Part shown: positions 20,568-30,272 of the stretch, piece after piece | How positions within the stretch are numbered: the first letter of the stretch is position 1 | How the letters are laid out: each line of letters begins with the position of its first letter | Source of the DNA: Opitutus sp. ER46 | Lineage (GTDB): Bacteria; Verrucomicrobiota; Verrucomicrobiia; Opitutales; Opitutaceae | Direction: 5' to 3' | Length of the DNA: 64,000 nt | NCBI RefSeq assembly: GCF_003054705.1 | Contig: NZ_QAYX01000023.1 | Location: forward strand, 248,001 to 312,000 | Program-made: the position numbers and the translations under genes | Notes under the pieces: generated by a model | Databases searched by the model: none | The model's input: the letters and a program-made list of their open reading frames with translations, nothing else | What the model was told of the DNA's origin: nothing

Positions 20568-20972
20568 CGGGCGGCGGACGCGGCGCGCGCCTGTAGCCAT
20601 TTTTTGGAGACGGAAGCGCGCGGAAGCCGCGACCGGCCGCGGGGTTGAATGCGGCCGGTTCGATTCGACTCAAGTGGCCGGTTTCCAGGCCGTCCTCTCT
20701 TCGGTCGGACCGCGACTTCACGCCCGGCCACGGGGGCCGTTTAGGCCTCCCCGGGGGCCTGCGTAATGACCGCGGTCCGGCTCTGTCAGCCGCCCGCCGG
20801 ACTGTCAGTTTACAATGACCTTTGCCCGGTGCATGGCCAAACCTACCATCCGTTTATCCCGCTCAGAACCCCTGCCTCACGTACACCCCGGCCTACGTTC
20901 CTGTCGTGCGTCTGCACGTGCTCGCATCGCCCGGCGTGAACCTTTCACCGCAAACCTAACCCTGACCAACGC
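20568..20972. other. Intergenic region upstream of the TonB receptor
   Basis: About 400 bp without a convincing gene. The first 200 bp are GC-rich with several short inverted repeats around GGCCGG and CCCCGGGGG. Nearer the receptor gene is a small AT-richer island (about 20804-20816, containing TTTACAAT) that could be a -10 region, but no well-spaced -35 box is visible. No riboswitch consensus was recognised. It probably holds the receptor promoter and a long leader. Confidence 0.4.
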
Positions 20973-23900
20973 ATGAACCCGAATCGATGGCTTCCGCCGG
21001 TTAATCCGGCGCTGATCGTTGCCCTTGCCGGATTGGCAATCGCGACGAGCCCGGCTCGCGCCCAGACGGCTCCCGGAGTCGACGCTGCGACGCTCGCCAA
21101 GTACGACACCAACCACAATGGCGTCCTGGATACGGACGAACAGGCGGCCATGCGGGCCGCGCAGGCTGCACCGGCTGCTAGTACCACTGCTGCCAAGCCG
21201 GAGGCTGGCGCCGGCGATATCATCGAACTCAGCCCGTTCCAGGTCGACGCCTCGCGCGACAAGGGTTACTTCGCGGAGAACACGCTCGCGGGTAGCCGGA
21301 TGAACACCAACATCTCGGACCTCGGCGCTTCGATCTCCGTCATCACCAAGCAGCAGCTCGAGGACACCGCGTCTGTCGACATCAACGACGTGTTCCGGTA
21401 CGAGCTCAACACCGAGGGTTCCTCGACGTATACCCCGGCGGTCGCCTCGCAAAAGAGCGACGGCATGCTCGACACGATTGCCGGCGGCACCAACGGCGGC
21501 ACGGTTGCGAGTTCGACGAACGCGACGGCCAATCGTATCCGCGGCATCGGCACCCCGAGCCGCGCGATCAACTACTATCCGTCAATCAGCCAGGTTCCGA
21601 TGGACGCGTACAACGTCCAGTCGGTCGAAATCAGCCGCGGTCCGAACTCCATGCTTTTCGGTATGGGCAGCCCGGCCGGCATCGTGAACCAGACGAACGC
21701 GCAGGCGCTGCTCAACCGGAATACCAACCGAGTTGATGTCCGCGCGGACCAGAACGGTTCCTATCGTGCCAGCCTGTCGTTCAACCGCAGCCTCATTCAG
21801 GACAAGTTGGCGGTCTATGGCGCGCTGCTGTACGATGATCGCCAGTTCGAGCGCAAGCCGTCGTACGACCGCACCCGCCGCCAGTACGGCGCCCTGACCT
21901 TCAAGCCGTTCGAGCGCACTATCCTGCGCGCGAGCGTTGAGGGCTATAACAACGACAACCGCCGTCCGAACTCGATCACCCCGCGTGACTTCGTGACGGA
22001 ATGGAAGACCGCCGGCCAACCGGTGTGGGACTCCCTCAATAAGAAGATTACCAAGCTCTCCACGGGCGAGGTCGTTGGCCCCTACGTCAGCAACTCGCTT
22101 TCGCCGCGTGCCGCCGAGGTGATCGCCTACATCAAGTCGCGTTCCGACTTCGATGCCGCCAAGTGGAACGCCAGCAAGAATACCTATAATGGTGTTTCGA
22201 TCTTTGGCTCCGGTGCGATGACCAACACGTCGTCGATCCTTTATGTGCCCGGCGTTGGCTACCCCAACGCGGCGCGCAGCATAATGCAGATTTACGGCGG
22301 CCAGCTCATGAACTGGTTCTCTTCTCCGTACAACACCACCTACCGCACCGCGTGGGGCACCAGCACCAATCCGGCGGCGAGCGCGACGGCGATTCCGAGT
22401 TCTGGCTCGGCCTCTTCCCAGGTGTGGTCCAGCACGCTTAACGCGGACGTCTGGGACCGGGCTTTCGTGCAGTCCAACGGTTGGTCATTCAATCCCAACG
22501 CGGCGATCATCGGCGGCAACAAGTACGCGGGTGTCTCGGATCAATCGGTTTACGACTGGACCGACATCAATATCAGCCAAGCCAACTATGGCCGCGAGCG
22601 GAACACTAACCTCAACCTCGAGCTCGAACAGGAGATCACGAAGAACCTGTTCCTGACTGCCGGCTGGATGCGCGAGGACTTTGATGCGGTGTCGAACTAC
22701 ACGGTCGCCCAGCAGTACACGTCGACGCTTTATATCGACAACAATAAGTACATGCCGGACGGCTCCGCGAACCCAGGGTACCTGATGCCCTACGTCATGG
22801 ACTTCGAGCCGGATCGGTACACCAACGCCCAGCTCAACGACCACTTCCGCGCGATGCTCGCCTACACGCCAGATTTCACCCGCAACTCGGGGTGGACGAA
22901 GTGGCTTGGCCGGCATCAGATTCTCGGTCTGTGGTCGCGCGACGAGTACATGGCCACGAACTACCGCCAGCGCGTCTCGTACGTCGACGCCGCCACGGCG
23001 GCCGGCAAGTACCGTTTCCTGAATAACCAGAACAAGAATGCCGACGGGACCGAGACCGGCTGGAGCTATCAGGGCACCGGCGTGCAGCGCTTCTACTACC
23101 TCGGCACGCAGGGCGCCACGAACGGGGCCGTGACCCGCTCCTCGGGCGAATGGAACGCCGAGAAGTACAATGGCAACGTGCGCGTGTTCAATTACGACAC
23201 CGGCCAATTCGAGGACGTCAACGTCACCACCGATCACTTCACCCGCAGTGAAGGCACCGGTCGCAACCAGCGCCTGCTGAACACGGTCAGTGCCGCAACC
23301 ACGAATTACCTCTGGAATGACCGGCTCGTCACCACGTTCGGCTACCGCAAGGACGTGCTCAAGCTTCGGAATACCACCACGGCCGCGATCAAGCAGCCGG
23401 ACGGCAGCACGATGCCGACGATGACGAACCCGCAGATGTGGGTTAACGGCCAGTACAACACCGATGTGATCTTCAATCGCTGGGAGAATTGGACGCGCCT
23501 GAACGGCTACACCAGCACTGCTGGCGGCGTGCTGCGTCCGTTCCGCGGCTGGGATAGCATCGAGAACCGTGCGAATTCCGGCAGCCTCTTCTGGCAGTTT
23601 GTTCGTGATCTGGGCTTCAGCTACAATACGTCGGACAACTTCAACGCGCCGGATGGTGCCTATGTGGACGCGTTTGGCACGCCGCTGCCGAAGCCCACGG
23701 GCAACGGCAAGGACTACGGCTTCCAGTTCGCGCTCTTCGACAACAAGCTGTTCGCGCGCGTGTCGTGGTTCGAGGCGAGCAACCAGAACGAGCTCGCGCC
23801 CGGCAAGACGGCTCTTGACCGCTTGGTCATCAACATGGACCAGACGCTCTTCCGCGGATGGGCCCGGACGATCGCCATGATCAACCTGGGCATGGATCCG

Positions 23901-24809
23901 ACCTCCGATACGTTCTTTAGCCAGACCCTTGACCAATCGGTCGAAAATCAGGTTCAGGACGCCGCAGAAAAAATCTGGCAGCAGGATTACCTCTACTACG
24001 ACGGCAAGTCGATCCGTGCGACGCAGGATGCCGAGGCCAAGGGTATGGAAATCTCGCTCAACTATAACCCGTCCCGGAACTGGACGATGCGAGCGACCTT
24101 CAGCAAGCAGGACACCAAATACTCCAACGTGCAGAAGCAATACGATGCCTGGTATGCCCAGCGCGGCACGATCTGGCAGAAGGCCAAGGCTGCCGACTAC
24201 CTGCTCCCGCAGTACCAGCAGTACAAGACCTTCACCCGTGCGAACGGCGAGCTGGTTGACCTGACGAACTTCTGGACGAGCTATGGCTTCAACGCGAATG
24301 TCCTGGCGTCCGCCACGAACGGGCAGACCAACGTGCAGAACTATTACAATGTCGTGGTCATGCCGCAATATGCGCTGAATCGTGACCTCAACGGCCAGTC
24401 GTCTCCCGGCCAGCGCAAGTATCGCTGGTCCTACCTCACCAACTACACGTTCGACAGCGGCAAGCTGAAGGGCTGGGGGGTGGGCGGTGCCGAGCGTTGG
24501 GAAGACAAGTCGATCATCGGGTATTACGGCAAGGCCTCGGGTGCGATCGCCGCTACGCCCAACCTGCTCGATATCTCTGATACGACTCGTCCGATCTACG
24601 ACGACGCCCAGTTCTACACGGACCTGTGGGTCAGCTATCGCACCAAGATCTTCAACGATCGCGTGCGGATGAAGGTCCAGCTGAACGTCAGCAATGTCTT
24701 CGAAAGTGGCGAACTGCGCGTCGTTCGCGTGAACCTCGACGGTTCCCCGTACGGCTACCGCATCATCGATCCGCGTCAGTTCAATCTGACCGCCTCGTTC
24801 GAGTTCTAA
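20973..24809 (+). CDS. Very large TonB-dependent outer-membrane receptor with an N-terminal EF-hand loop
   Basis: A 1278-residue outer-membrane transporter. The signal peptide ends near residue 30 (SPARAQ). Residues 45-56 (DTNHNGVLDTDE) form a perfect canonical EF-hand calcium loop, with acidic/amide residues at positions 1, 3, 5, 9, 12 and Gly at 6. An Ala-rich linker then leads to IIELSPFQV (about 80-88), a probable TonB box of the type common in large Opitutaceae receptors. The plug domain follows (NTLAGSRMNTNISDLGASISVI ... ISRGPNSMLFGMGSPAGIVN). The rest is the beta-barrel, ending in RQFNLTASFEF with terminal Phe. The substrate is unknown; saccharide or peptide uptake is a guess from lineage. 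It is monocistronic with a strong terminator. Confidence 0.93.
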   Translation: MNPNRWLPPVNPALIVALAGLAIATSPARAQTAPGVDAATLAKYDTNHNGVLDTDEQAAMRAAQAAPAASTTAAKPEAGAGDIIELSPFQVDASRDKGYFAENTLAGSRMNTNISDLGASISVITKQQLEDTASVDINDVFRYELNTEGSSTYTPAVASQKSDGMLDTIAGGTNGGTVASSTNATANRIRGIGTPSRAINYYPSISQVPMDAYNVQSVEISRGPNSMLFGMGSPAGIVNQTNAQALLNRNTNRVDVRADQNGSYRASLSFNRSLIQDKLAVYGALLYDDRQFERKPSYDRTRRQYGALTFKPFERTILRASVEGYNNDNRRPNSITPRDFVTEWKTAGQPVWDSLNKKITKLSTGEVVGPYVSNSLSPRAAEVIAYIKSRSDFDAAKWNASKNTYNGVSIFGSGAMTNTSSILYVPGVGYPNAARSIMQIYGGQLMNWFSSPYNTTYRTAWGTSTNPAASATAIPSSGSASSQVWSSTLNADVWDRAFVQSNGWSFNPNAAIIGGNKYAGVSDQSVYDWTDINISQANYGRERNTNLNLELEQEITKNLFLTAGWMREDFDAVSNYTVAQQYTSTLYIDNNKYMPDGSANPGYLMPYVMDFEPDRYTNAQLNDHFRAMLAYTPDFTRNSGWTKWLGRHQILGLWSRDEYMATNYRQRVSYVDAATAAGKYRFLNNQNKNADGTETGWSYQGTGVQRFYYLGTQGATNGAVTRSSGEWNAEKYNGNVRVFNYDTGQFEDVNVTTDHFTRSEGTGRNQRLLNTVSAATTNYLWNDRLVTTFGYRKDVLKLRNTTTAAIKQPDGSTMPTMTNPQMWVNGQYNTDVIFNRWENWTRLNGYTSTAGGVLRPFRGWDSIENRANSGSLFWQFVRDLGFSYNTSDNFNAPDGAYVDAFGTPLPKPTGNGKDYGFQFALFDNKLFARVSWFEASNQNELAPGKTALDRLVINMDQTLFRGWARTIAMINLGMDPTSDTFFSQTLDQSVENQVQDAAEKIWQQDYLYYDGKSIRATQDAEAKGMEISLNYNPSRNWTMRATFSKQDTKYSNVQKQYDAWYAQRGTIWQKAKAADYLLPQYQQYKTFTRANGELVDLTNFWTSYGFNANVLASATNGQTNVQNYYNVVVMPQYALNRDLNGQSSPGQRKYRWSYLTNYTFDSGKLKGWGVGGAERWEDKSIIGYYGKASGAIAATPNLLDISDTTRPIYDDAQFYTDLWVSYRTKIFNDRVRMKVQLNVSNVFESGELRVVRVNLDGSPYGYRIIDPRQFNLTASFEF

Positions 24810-24838
24810 GCTGAACAAAGCGTTCGCTCTCACTTCGA

Positions 24839-24867
24839 GCCCCCTCCCTCCGGAGGGGGCTTTTCTT
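24839..24867 (+). terminator. Intrinsic terminator after the TonB receptor
   Basis: A 9-bp perfect stem (GCCCCCTCC 24839-24847 with GGAGGGGGC 24852-24860), a 4-nt loop, and a TTTTCTTT tract starting at 24861, 30 bp past the stop. Confidence 0.9.
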
Positions 24868-25004
24868 TGGTGCGCCCGGCCAAGCGCGCCCCACCGCGAC
24901 GATTCGGCGACGCGACGTTACTCTCCGGGGGCTGATCTGTTTCTGGATCGCCGCTGCGCCGCGCGGCCGCACTATGCCGTGCGTCTCCGCCGGTCAGATC
25001 TCCC

Positions 25005-27173
25005 GTGAATAGACCGTCATTCTCTGCCTTTCCCCAACCAGCTCCCGCCCTAAAGGCGTGGCTCTGCGCGGCTGTGATTGTTGCGCTGGTTTTCCTCGCG
25101 TGGGCCAACTCCTTGTCCGGCCCGTTCGTGCTCGATGACCAGAGTTCGATCGTCGACAACCCGACAATCCGCGACTTCGGCTCCTTCCGCTGGATCTCGC
25201 CACCTGCTGGCCGCGGCGAGACGGTCGGCGGTCGCCCGGTCCTCAATCTCTCATTTGCTCTCAATCACGCCACGGGCGGACTCGACGTTCGCGTCTATCA
25301 CGCGACCAACCTAGCCATCCACGCCTTGGCAGCGCTCGCCCTGTTTGGCCTCCTTCGCCGCGCGCTGGCTCTGCCCGGCCTGTCGTCATGCGGGCGCAGC
25401 CGGACACTATTCCTGCCGGCGGTGCTCGCCGCGCTCTGGGCCGTCCATCCGCTCAACACCCAGGCGGTCACGTATGTCGTCCAGCGGGCCGAGTCGCTCA
25501 TGGGCCTGTTCTACCTCACGACGCTCTATGCGTTCGCGCGCAGCCTCGAAGGACCTCATCGCCGCGTCTGGCAGACCGTAGCCATCGCCGCCTGCTGGCT
25601 CGGCATGGGCACCAAGGAGAATATGGTCTCCGCGCCGATCGTCGTCTTGCTGTTCGACCGCGCGTTTGGCGCCGGCTCGTTTGCCGGCGCCTGGCGGGCA
25701 CGTCGCGGCCTCTACCTCGGGTTGGCGACCGCATGGGTGTTCCTCGCGGTGCTGTTGGCGAGCACGGGAGGGAATCGTGGTGGCACCTCCGGGTTTGATG
25801 TCGGTGTGAGCTGGATCGGTTATGTCCTCACGCAGGCGCCCGCGCTGGTACGCTACGCCTTGCTCGCCATATGGCCGCACCCACTCGTGTTCGAGTACGG
25901 CGACTTCTCCGTCGCTTCGGCAATTGATGTCGCGTGGCCGCTCCTCCTCGTCACCGGCGCCCTCGGCGCGACGCTCTATGCCTTGTGGCGACATCCTGCC
26001 GTGGGGGCGATTGCGACTCTCGCGTGGGCGGTGCTCGCACCTACGTCCCTCGTTCCCGGCACGCTGCAGATGATCGTCGAACACCGGATGTATCTTCCGC
26101 TGGCCGCAGTCATGGTGCTGGCGGGCCTTGGCCTCGAAGCGCTGACGGGCAGTCGAGGCCAACGGATTCTCGCGTTCGGCGGCGCCGGGCTCGTGCTGGC
26201 TTTCACGCTGCTAACCCATGCCCGCAACCAGGCCTACCGATCTGAGCTGGCGCTCTGGCAGGATACGGTAGCGAAGCGCCCCCTGAATCCGCGTGCGCAC
26301 AATAACCTGGGCCGGGCTCAACTCCTGGCGGGGCGCAGCGACGAGGCCGTTGCCTCATTCAAGGAGGCGATCCGCCTGCAGCCGAACCACGCCTACGCGC
26401 AGGCAAATCTCGGCGCCTGCTACAGGCTGCAGCGGCGCTGGCCCGAGGCGGCTGAGCACTTTGAACGCGCGCTCGCCGCTGACCCGGCCCTCCCTGACGT
26501 TCGCGTCAACTTGGCCGTCGCGCTGACGCAGCTCGGGCGCATCGATGCTGCCGTCAGCCAGTATCGTGCCGAACTCGCGACCCATCCCGATGACATCGAG
26601 GCGAAGACTAACCTCGCGGCCTTGTTGATCGACCAAGGGCTCCACGCCGAAGCTGCCCGATTGCTGCGGGAGGCGCTCGCCGCCTCCCCGGATCTCGCCG
26701 AGGCGCATCTCCATCTGGGGCGTATCGAGGAGCTCCAACGGCAAACCTCCGTGGCCGAGGCCGAGTTTCGCGCCGCCCTTCGGCTCAAGCCCACGCTCGC
26801 CGCCGCCCATCTCGCGCTCGGCAATCTCCTGCTCGGCCGGGGCGACGCTTCCGGCGCTGAGGATTCCTACCGGGAGGCGCTGCGCCACGACGCCACGCTC
26901 GCGTCCGCTCATTACGGCCTCGGCAACATCCGGGCGCGCCAGCAACAGTTCGAGCCCGCCATGCAGGAATTTCTCGAGTGCCTCCGGCTTGATCCGGGCC
27001 ATGTCGCCGCCCGCAACAATCTTGCCAACTGCCAGCTCGTCACCGGCCGACTCGCCGACGCCATCGCGAACTACGAAAAGGTGCTCCAGGCGCGGCCCGG
27101 CGACACCTCGGTCCGCCGCAATCTCGACCTGGCCCGCGAACTTGCGCGGCAGCGGGGCGGGGTGGGGCGCTGA
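25005..27173 (+). CDS. GT-C-type membrane glycosyltransferase with C-terminal TPRs (TMTC/PMT-like)
   Basis: A 722-residue polytopic protein. The N-terminal 400 residues contain about ten hydrophobic segments. The first extracytoplasmic loop carries an Asp-Asp (FVLDDQSSIVDNP), as in GT-C enzymes such as PMT/TMTC, where acidic residues bind the donor. Further conserved blocks are GRPVLNLSFALNHA, HPLNTQAVTYVVQRAESL, MGTKENMVSAP and MIVEHRMYLPLAAVMVL. Residues from about 415 to 710 form some eight tetratricopeptide repeats (for example NNLGRAQLLAGRSDEAVASF). By analogy with animal TMTC proteins it may O-glycosylate exported proteins; the substrate is unknown. GTG start. A paralogue lies at 30273-32216 on the other strand. 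Confidence 0.8.
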   Translation: MNRPSFSAFPQPAPALKAWLCAAVIVALVFLAWANSLSGPFVLDDQSSIVDNPTIRDFGSFRWISPPAGRGETVGGRPVLNLSFALNHATGGLDVRVYHATNLAIHALAALALFGLLRRALALPGLSSCGRSRTLFLPAVLAALWAVHPLNTQAVTYVVQRAESLMGLFYLTTLYAFARSLEGPHRRVWQTVAIAACWLGMGTKENMVSAPIVVLLFDRAFGAGSFAGAWRARRGLYLGLATAWVFLAVLLASTGGNRGGTSGFDVGVSWIGYVLTQAPALVRYALLAIWPHPLVFEYGDFSVASAIDVAWPLLLVTGALGATLYALWRHPAVGAIATLAWAVLAPTSLVPGTLQMIVEHRMYLPLAAVMVLAGLGLEALTGSRGQRILAFGGAGLVLAFTLLTHARNQAYRSELALWQDTVAKRPLNPRAHNNLGRAQLLAGRSDEAVASFKEAIRLQPNHAYAQANLGACYRLQRRWPEAAEHFERALAADPALPDVRVNLAVALTQLGRIDAAVSQYRAELATHPDDIEAKTNLAALLIDQGLHAEAARLLREALAASPDLAEAHLHLGRIEELQRQTSVAEAEFRAALRLKPTLAAAHLALGNLLLGRGDASGAEDSYREALRHDATLASAHYGLGNIRARQQQFEPAMQEFLECLRLDPGHVAARNNLANCQLVTGRLADAIANYEKVLQARPGDTSVRRNLDLARELARQRGGVGR

Positions 27174-27335
27174 AGCCGCGTCCCTCGGCACCTCCCTTCC
27201 GCCCGCAGCGCGATCGTCTTTAGTTAGCACGGGCTGCAGGTTGCGGCATCTCCCGGCCCGGCGAACCGTCTGGCCGTTCTGTCGGCTTGCCACCCCTCGG
27301 CTGCTCCGCGGCCCAACGTTCCGTATTCCTCGCCC

Positions 27336-29132
27336 ATGAACCTGCGCTCCGTTCTTCGCGCCCTTCCGTTCACCTGCTTCGCGTTGTTTGCTCCCGTCGG
27401 CTACGCCCAGCCCTCCGGCGGGCCCTATGGTCCGCTCGACCAGGATTATGCCGTGCCTGCCAACGCGGCGCACGTCATCTATGTGGCCTCCGACGCATCC
27501 GCCCACGGCTCCGGCGCGAGCCTCGCCGAACCCACCGACCTTGCCACCGCGTTCGCGCGGGCAGTCACGGGCGACGCCATCATTCTCCGCGGCGGCACCT
27601 ATCGCATCGGCGGACTCAAGCTGAACCAGGGGATCACCCTCCAGCCCTACGGCACCGAGCGCCCCGTGCTCAAGGGCACGCGCGTTGCCACCGAGTGGAA
27701 AGCCCAGAAGAACGGCCTCTGGCGCACGGCCTGGCCCACGCTCTTTCCGATGAAGCCGGCCGACTGGTGGCAGCGCGACCGCTCCGGCCGTGAGACTCCC
27801 CTGTATCGCTTCAACAACGACATGGTGTTCGTCGATGGAAAACTCCTGCACGCCGTGGGTTGGGAGGGCGTTATCAACGAGAACTCCTACTACATCGATT
27901 ACGAGGCCGGACAGGTCTATATCGGCGTCGACCCGACCCACCGCCTCGTTGAGATCACCGCCTTCGACAGCGCCTTCACCCGCGTCACCGGCGACCTCCA
28001 CGGCCGGGCGTCCGACCACCTTGGCCCCACGATTCGTGGGCTCACGTTCACCCAGTACGCCTACCGCGCGATCGAGATCGAGGGCCGCGAAGCCGAGGGC
28101 CTGTCCGATCCCGCCACGTTCGGCAAGGATGTCGTTGGCACCACCCTCGAGCACGTCACCATCACGTTCTGCTCCCGCGTCGCCGGCTATTTCCGCGGCG
28201 ACAAGCTCACCATCCGCCACTGCCTCGTCAGCGACACCCGCACCGAGGGCGTGTACGTGCTGAGCTCCGGCGACGTGCTGCTGGAAAGGAATATTTTCCG
28301 CCGCAATAACATCGAGGCCATGACCGGCTACTACCCGGCGGCGGTGAAGATCTTCGACCAGTGCTACCGCACCGTCTGCCGCGACAACCTCGTCATCGAT
28401 CATCCGCACTCCAACGGCATCTGGTACGACGTGGGCAACGTCGACGGCGTGTTCGTCAACAACTGGGTCCAGGGAGTGCAGGACGGGTTCTTCTTCGAGA
28501 TTTCCAAGGGCGCCATCTGCGCCGGCAACGTCTTCGTCGATTGCGACAAGGGAATCCGCGTCCTCAACAGCTCCAACGTCCACGCCTACCACAACACGCT
28601 GCTGAATACCGTCGCCTCCTTCGAACGCACCGAACGCAGCGCCGCCGCCGACCACTTCGGCTGGCATCCCGCCACCGGTCCCGATGTCGACCAGCGCGAG
28701 GGCCACATCTTCGTCGGCAACCTCCTCGTGGCCGACGCCAACTTCACCAAGGCCATGCTGCGCTTCGAGCAAACCAAGCCGCTCTGCGGTCGGCTCACCC
28801 GCCCGCAGCCCACGCAGCTCGACGGCAATGTCTACATTCGCCGCGCCGGCTCGCCCGCCGCGTCACTCATCGTCTGGAGCCCGACGCCGGGTGAGAACTG
28901 CACGACTGAGTATTCCTCGCTCGACGCATTTCGCGCGGCCCAGGCCGCCTACGAACAGCATGGCTTTCAGGTGACGGACGCAGGCGCCGTTTTCCGGAGC
29001 CCCGAACTCAGCCAGTTGCAGCCCAGCCGAAATTTCCCTGTCGCGGTCGAGACCCCTGCGGCCGTGCGTAAGCACGCGGGCTGGTCCGAGACCGGCTCGC
29101 TCGCCGCCGGAGCCTACCAGCCGGGGCGCTGA
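27336..29132 (+). CDS. Secreted right-handed beta-helix protein
   Basis: A 598-residue exported protein with a signal peptide (cleavage near residue 25, GYAQ). After an N-terminal lyase-like segment with HVIYVASDASAHGSG and DAIILRGGTYRIGGL, typical of DUF1565/parallel beta-helix starts, the middle (about 200-480) shows stacked short strands: TLEHVTITFCSRVAGYF, KLTIRHCLVSDTRTEGVYVL, GDVLLERNIFRRNNIEAM, CRDNLVIDHPHSNGIWY. This fold is shared by pectate lyases, alginate epimerases and related polysaccharide-active proteins. No catalytic residue can be assigned. It lies between the two GT-C/TPR genes, 162 bp after the first. Confidence 0.8.
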   Translation: MNLRSVLRALPFTCFALFAPVGYAQPSGGPYGPLDQDYAVPANAAHVIYVASDASAHGSGASLAEPTDLATAFARAVTGDAIILRGGTYRIGGLKLNQGITLQPYGTERPVLKGTRVATEWKAQKNGLWRTAWPTLFPMKPADWWQRDRSGRETPLYRFNNDMVFVDGKLLHAVGWEGVINENSYYIDYEAGQVYIGVDPTHRLVEITAFDSAFTRVTGDLHGRASDHLGPTIRGLTFTQYAYRAIEIEGREAEGLSDPATFGKDVVGTTLEHVTITFCSRVAGYFRGDKLTIRHCLVSDTRTEGVYVLSSGDVLLERNIFRRNNIEAMTGYYPAAVKIFDQCYRTVCRDNLVIDHPHSNGIWYDVGNVDGVFVNNWVQGVQDGFFFEISKGAICAGNVFVDCDKGIRVLNSSNVHAYHNTLLNTVASFERTERSAAADHFGWHPATGPDVDQREGHIFVGNLLVADANFTKAMLRFEQTKPLCGRLTRPQPTQLDGNVYIRRAGSPAASLIVWSPTPGENCTTEYSSLDAFRAAQAAYEQHGFQVTDAGAVFRSPELSQLQPSRNFPVAVETPAAVRKHAGWSETGSLAAGAYQPGR

Positions 29133-29263
29133 GCGAAGGCCGCGCCCGGCCGTCGCTCGCCGAGACCGGCAAGCCGGTTGCCGGACGGTCCGATCGGCCC
29201 CCCGGTTGCATCACCGCGGGCCGTTCGCTGTGGTCGCTGTACCGCGATGGGTCGCTGCGACTC

Positions 29264-30220
29264 ATGCGGTTACGGCTGATGAGACCCCTGACTCTTCGCG
29301 CCGCCACGTGGCTGGTGTTCAGTGCGTGCGCGCTTCTCCATACCGGTTGCGCCGGCCTCGGCGATCCCGCCGTGATCGTGAGCTCCTCTGCGGTGGCAGA
29401 CTATACGGCGCGCAAGTTCCAGGACGGCCGTCCGGTACGCGAGACCTACGTCTTTATGCCTGGGCGCTACTATCCCGGCGCCACGGTCGACCGCTCGCTC
29501 GAACGCATGAGCTTTCGGCAGCTCGCCGAGCCCCTTGCCCAGGAATTGGCTCGCAAGCAGTACTTCCCCGCGCCCGACCTCAAAAGTGCGGACCTGCTGA
29601 TCGTGGTTCACTGGGGTGTCACCGATCCGCGGATCTCCTCCTCCGAGATGCGCGGGCAGGTGACGTACCACTTCGATGCTTCTATGTCCGACGCTGGCGT
29701 TGATCGGCCGCCTTCGGAAACAGACGCAATGTTCGCCAGCAATCTCCCGGAGGGGCACGACGCGTTGACGCTTTACCCCGACCTGCCGAACGACGCCGTG
29801 CGCGCCATGGAGTTCGAGGAGACCGAGCGGCTGACGGACCAGCTAGGCGGCGACATGGCCAATGCCAATGCCATCCTGTTGCTTGGCTACAGCCGGCAGC
29901 TTCGCCAGCTCTCCGAGCTGCCCTTTATCACGACGGCCGAGTTGGCGCTTCGATCCGATCTCAAGAACGAACGGTATTTTATCGTGCTTCGCGCCTACGA
30001 TCTTCGTCATCGGACTGGCCGTCGGCCCCGGGTTCTCTGGACTCTGCACCTGAACATGCGCTCGGCTGGGGTGAATTTCCGCGAAGCCATGGCAAGCATG
30101 GGAGACGTCGCCGTGCATTACGTGGGCCGCAATGTCGACCAGGTCGAAACGGCGTTGCCGAAACTCAAACAGGGCACCGTCACTATCGGCGAGGTGAAGA
30201 TCATCGGCGAGGCGAAGTAG
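29264..30220 (+). CDS. Lipoprotein-like protein, unknown function
   Basis: A 318-residue exported protein; an alternative in-frame ATG at 29279 gives an equally good signal. The hydrophobic signal ends in LLHTGC, with Leu at -4 rather than the usual -3, so lipidation is likely but not certain. The mature part is soluble, with YVFMPGRYYPGATVDRSLERMSFRQLAEPLA near the start, a beta-like ADLLIVVHWGVTDPR, and a C-terminal segment KQGTVTIGEVKIIGEAK. The helical KYxxxPD-type part resembles DUF4136-style periplasmic lipoproteins only loosely. It follows the beta-helix gene by 131 bp and converges with the second GT-C/TPR gene, 52 bp away. Confidence 0.6.
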   Translation: MRLRLMRPLTLRAATWLVFSACALLHTGCAGLGDPAVIVSSSAVADYTARKFQDGRPVRETYVFMPGRYYPGATVDRSLERMSFRQLAEPLAQELARKQYFPAPDLKSADLLIVVHWGVTDPRISSSEMRGQVTYHFDASMSDAGVDRPPSETDAMFASNLPEGHDALTLYPDLPNDAVRAMEFEETERLTDQLGGDMANANAILLLGYSRQLRQLSELPFITTAELALRSDLKNERYFIVLRAYDLRHRTGRRPRVLWTLHLNMRSAGVNFREAMASMGDVAVHYVGRNVDQVETALPKLKQGTVTIGEVKIIGEAK

Positions 30221-30272
30221 CGGGCGCACGTCTTGCCTCGCCTTGGCCGCGGCCTTCTCGAACGGCTGCCTG

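Noticed and set aside
20648-20670. GGTTCGATTC resembling a tRNA T-loop
   Set aside because: No complementary stem flanks it, and no acceptor or anticodon arm is found around it.
22485-24833. Long leftward open frame opposite the TonB receptor
   Set aside because: It mirrors the codon structure of the receptor gene, has low-complexity Val/Arg/Gly composition and no recognisable domain.
26355-28772. 805-codon leftward frame across the GT-C and beta-helix genes
   Set aside because: It spans two well-supported genes on the other strand and their intergenic gap, with no protein-like features.
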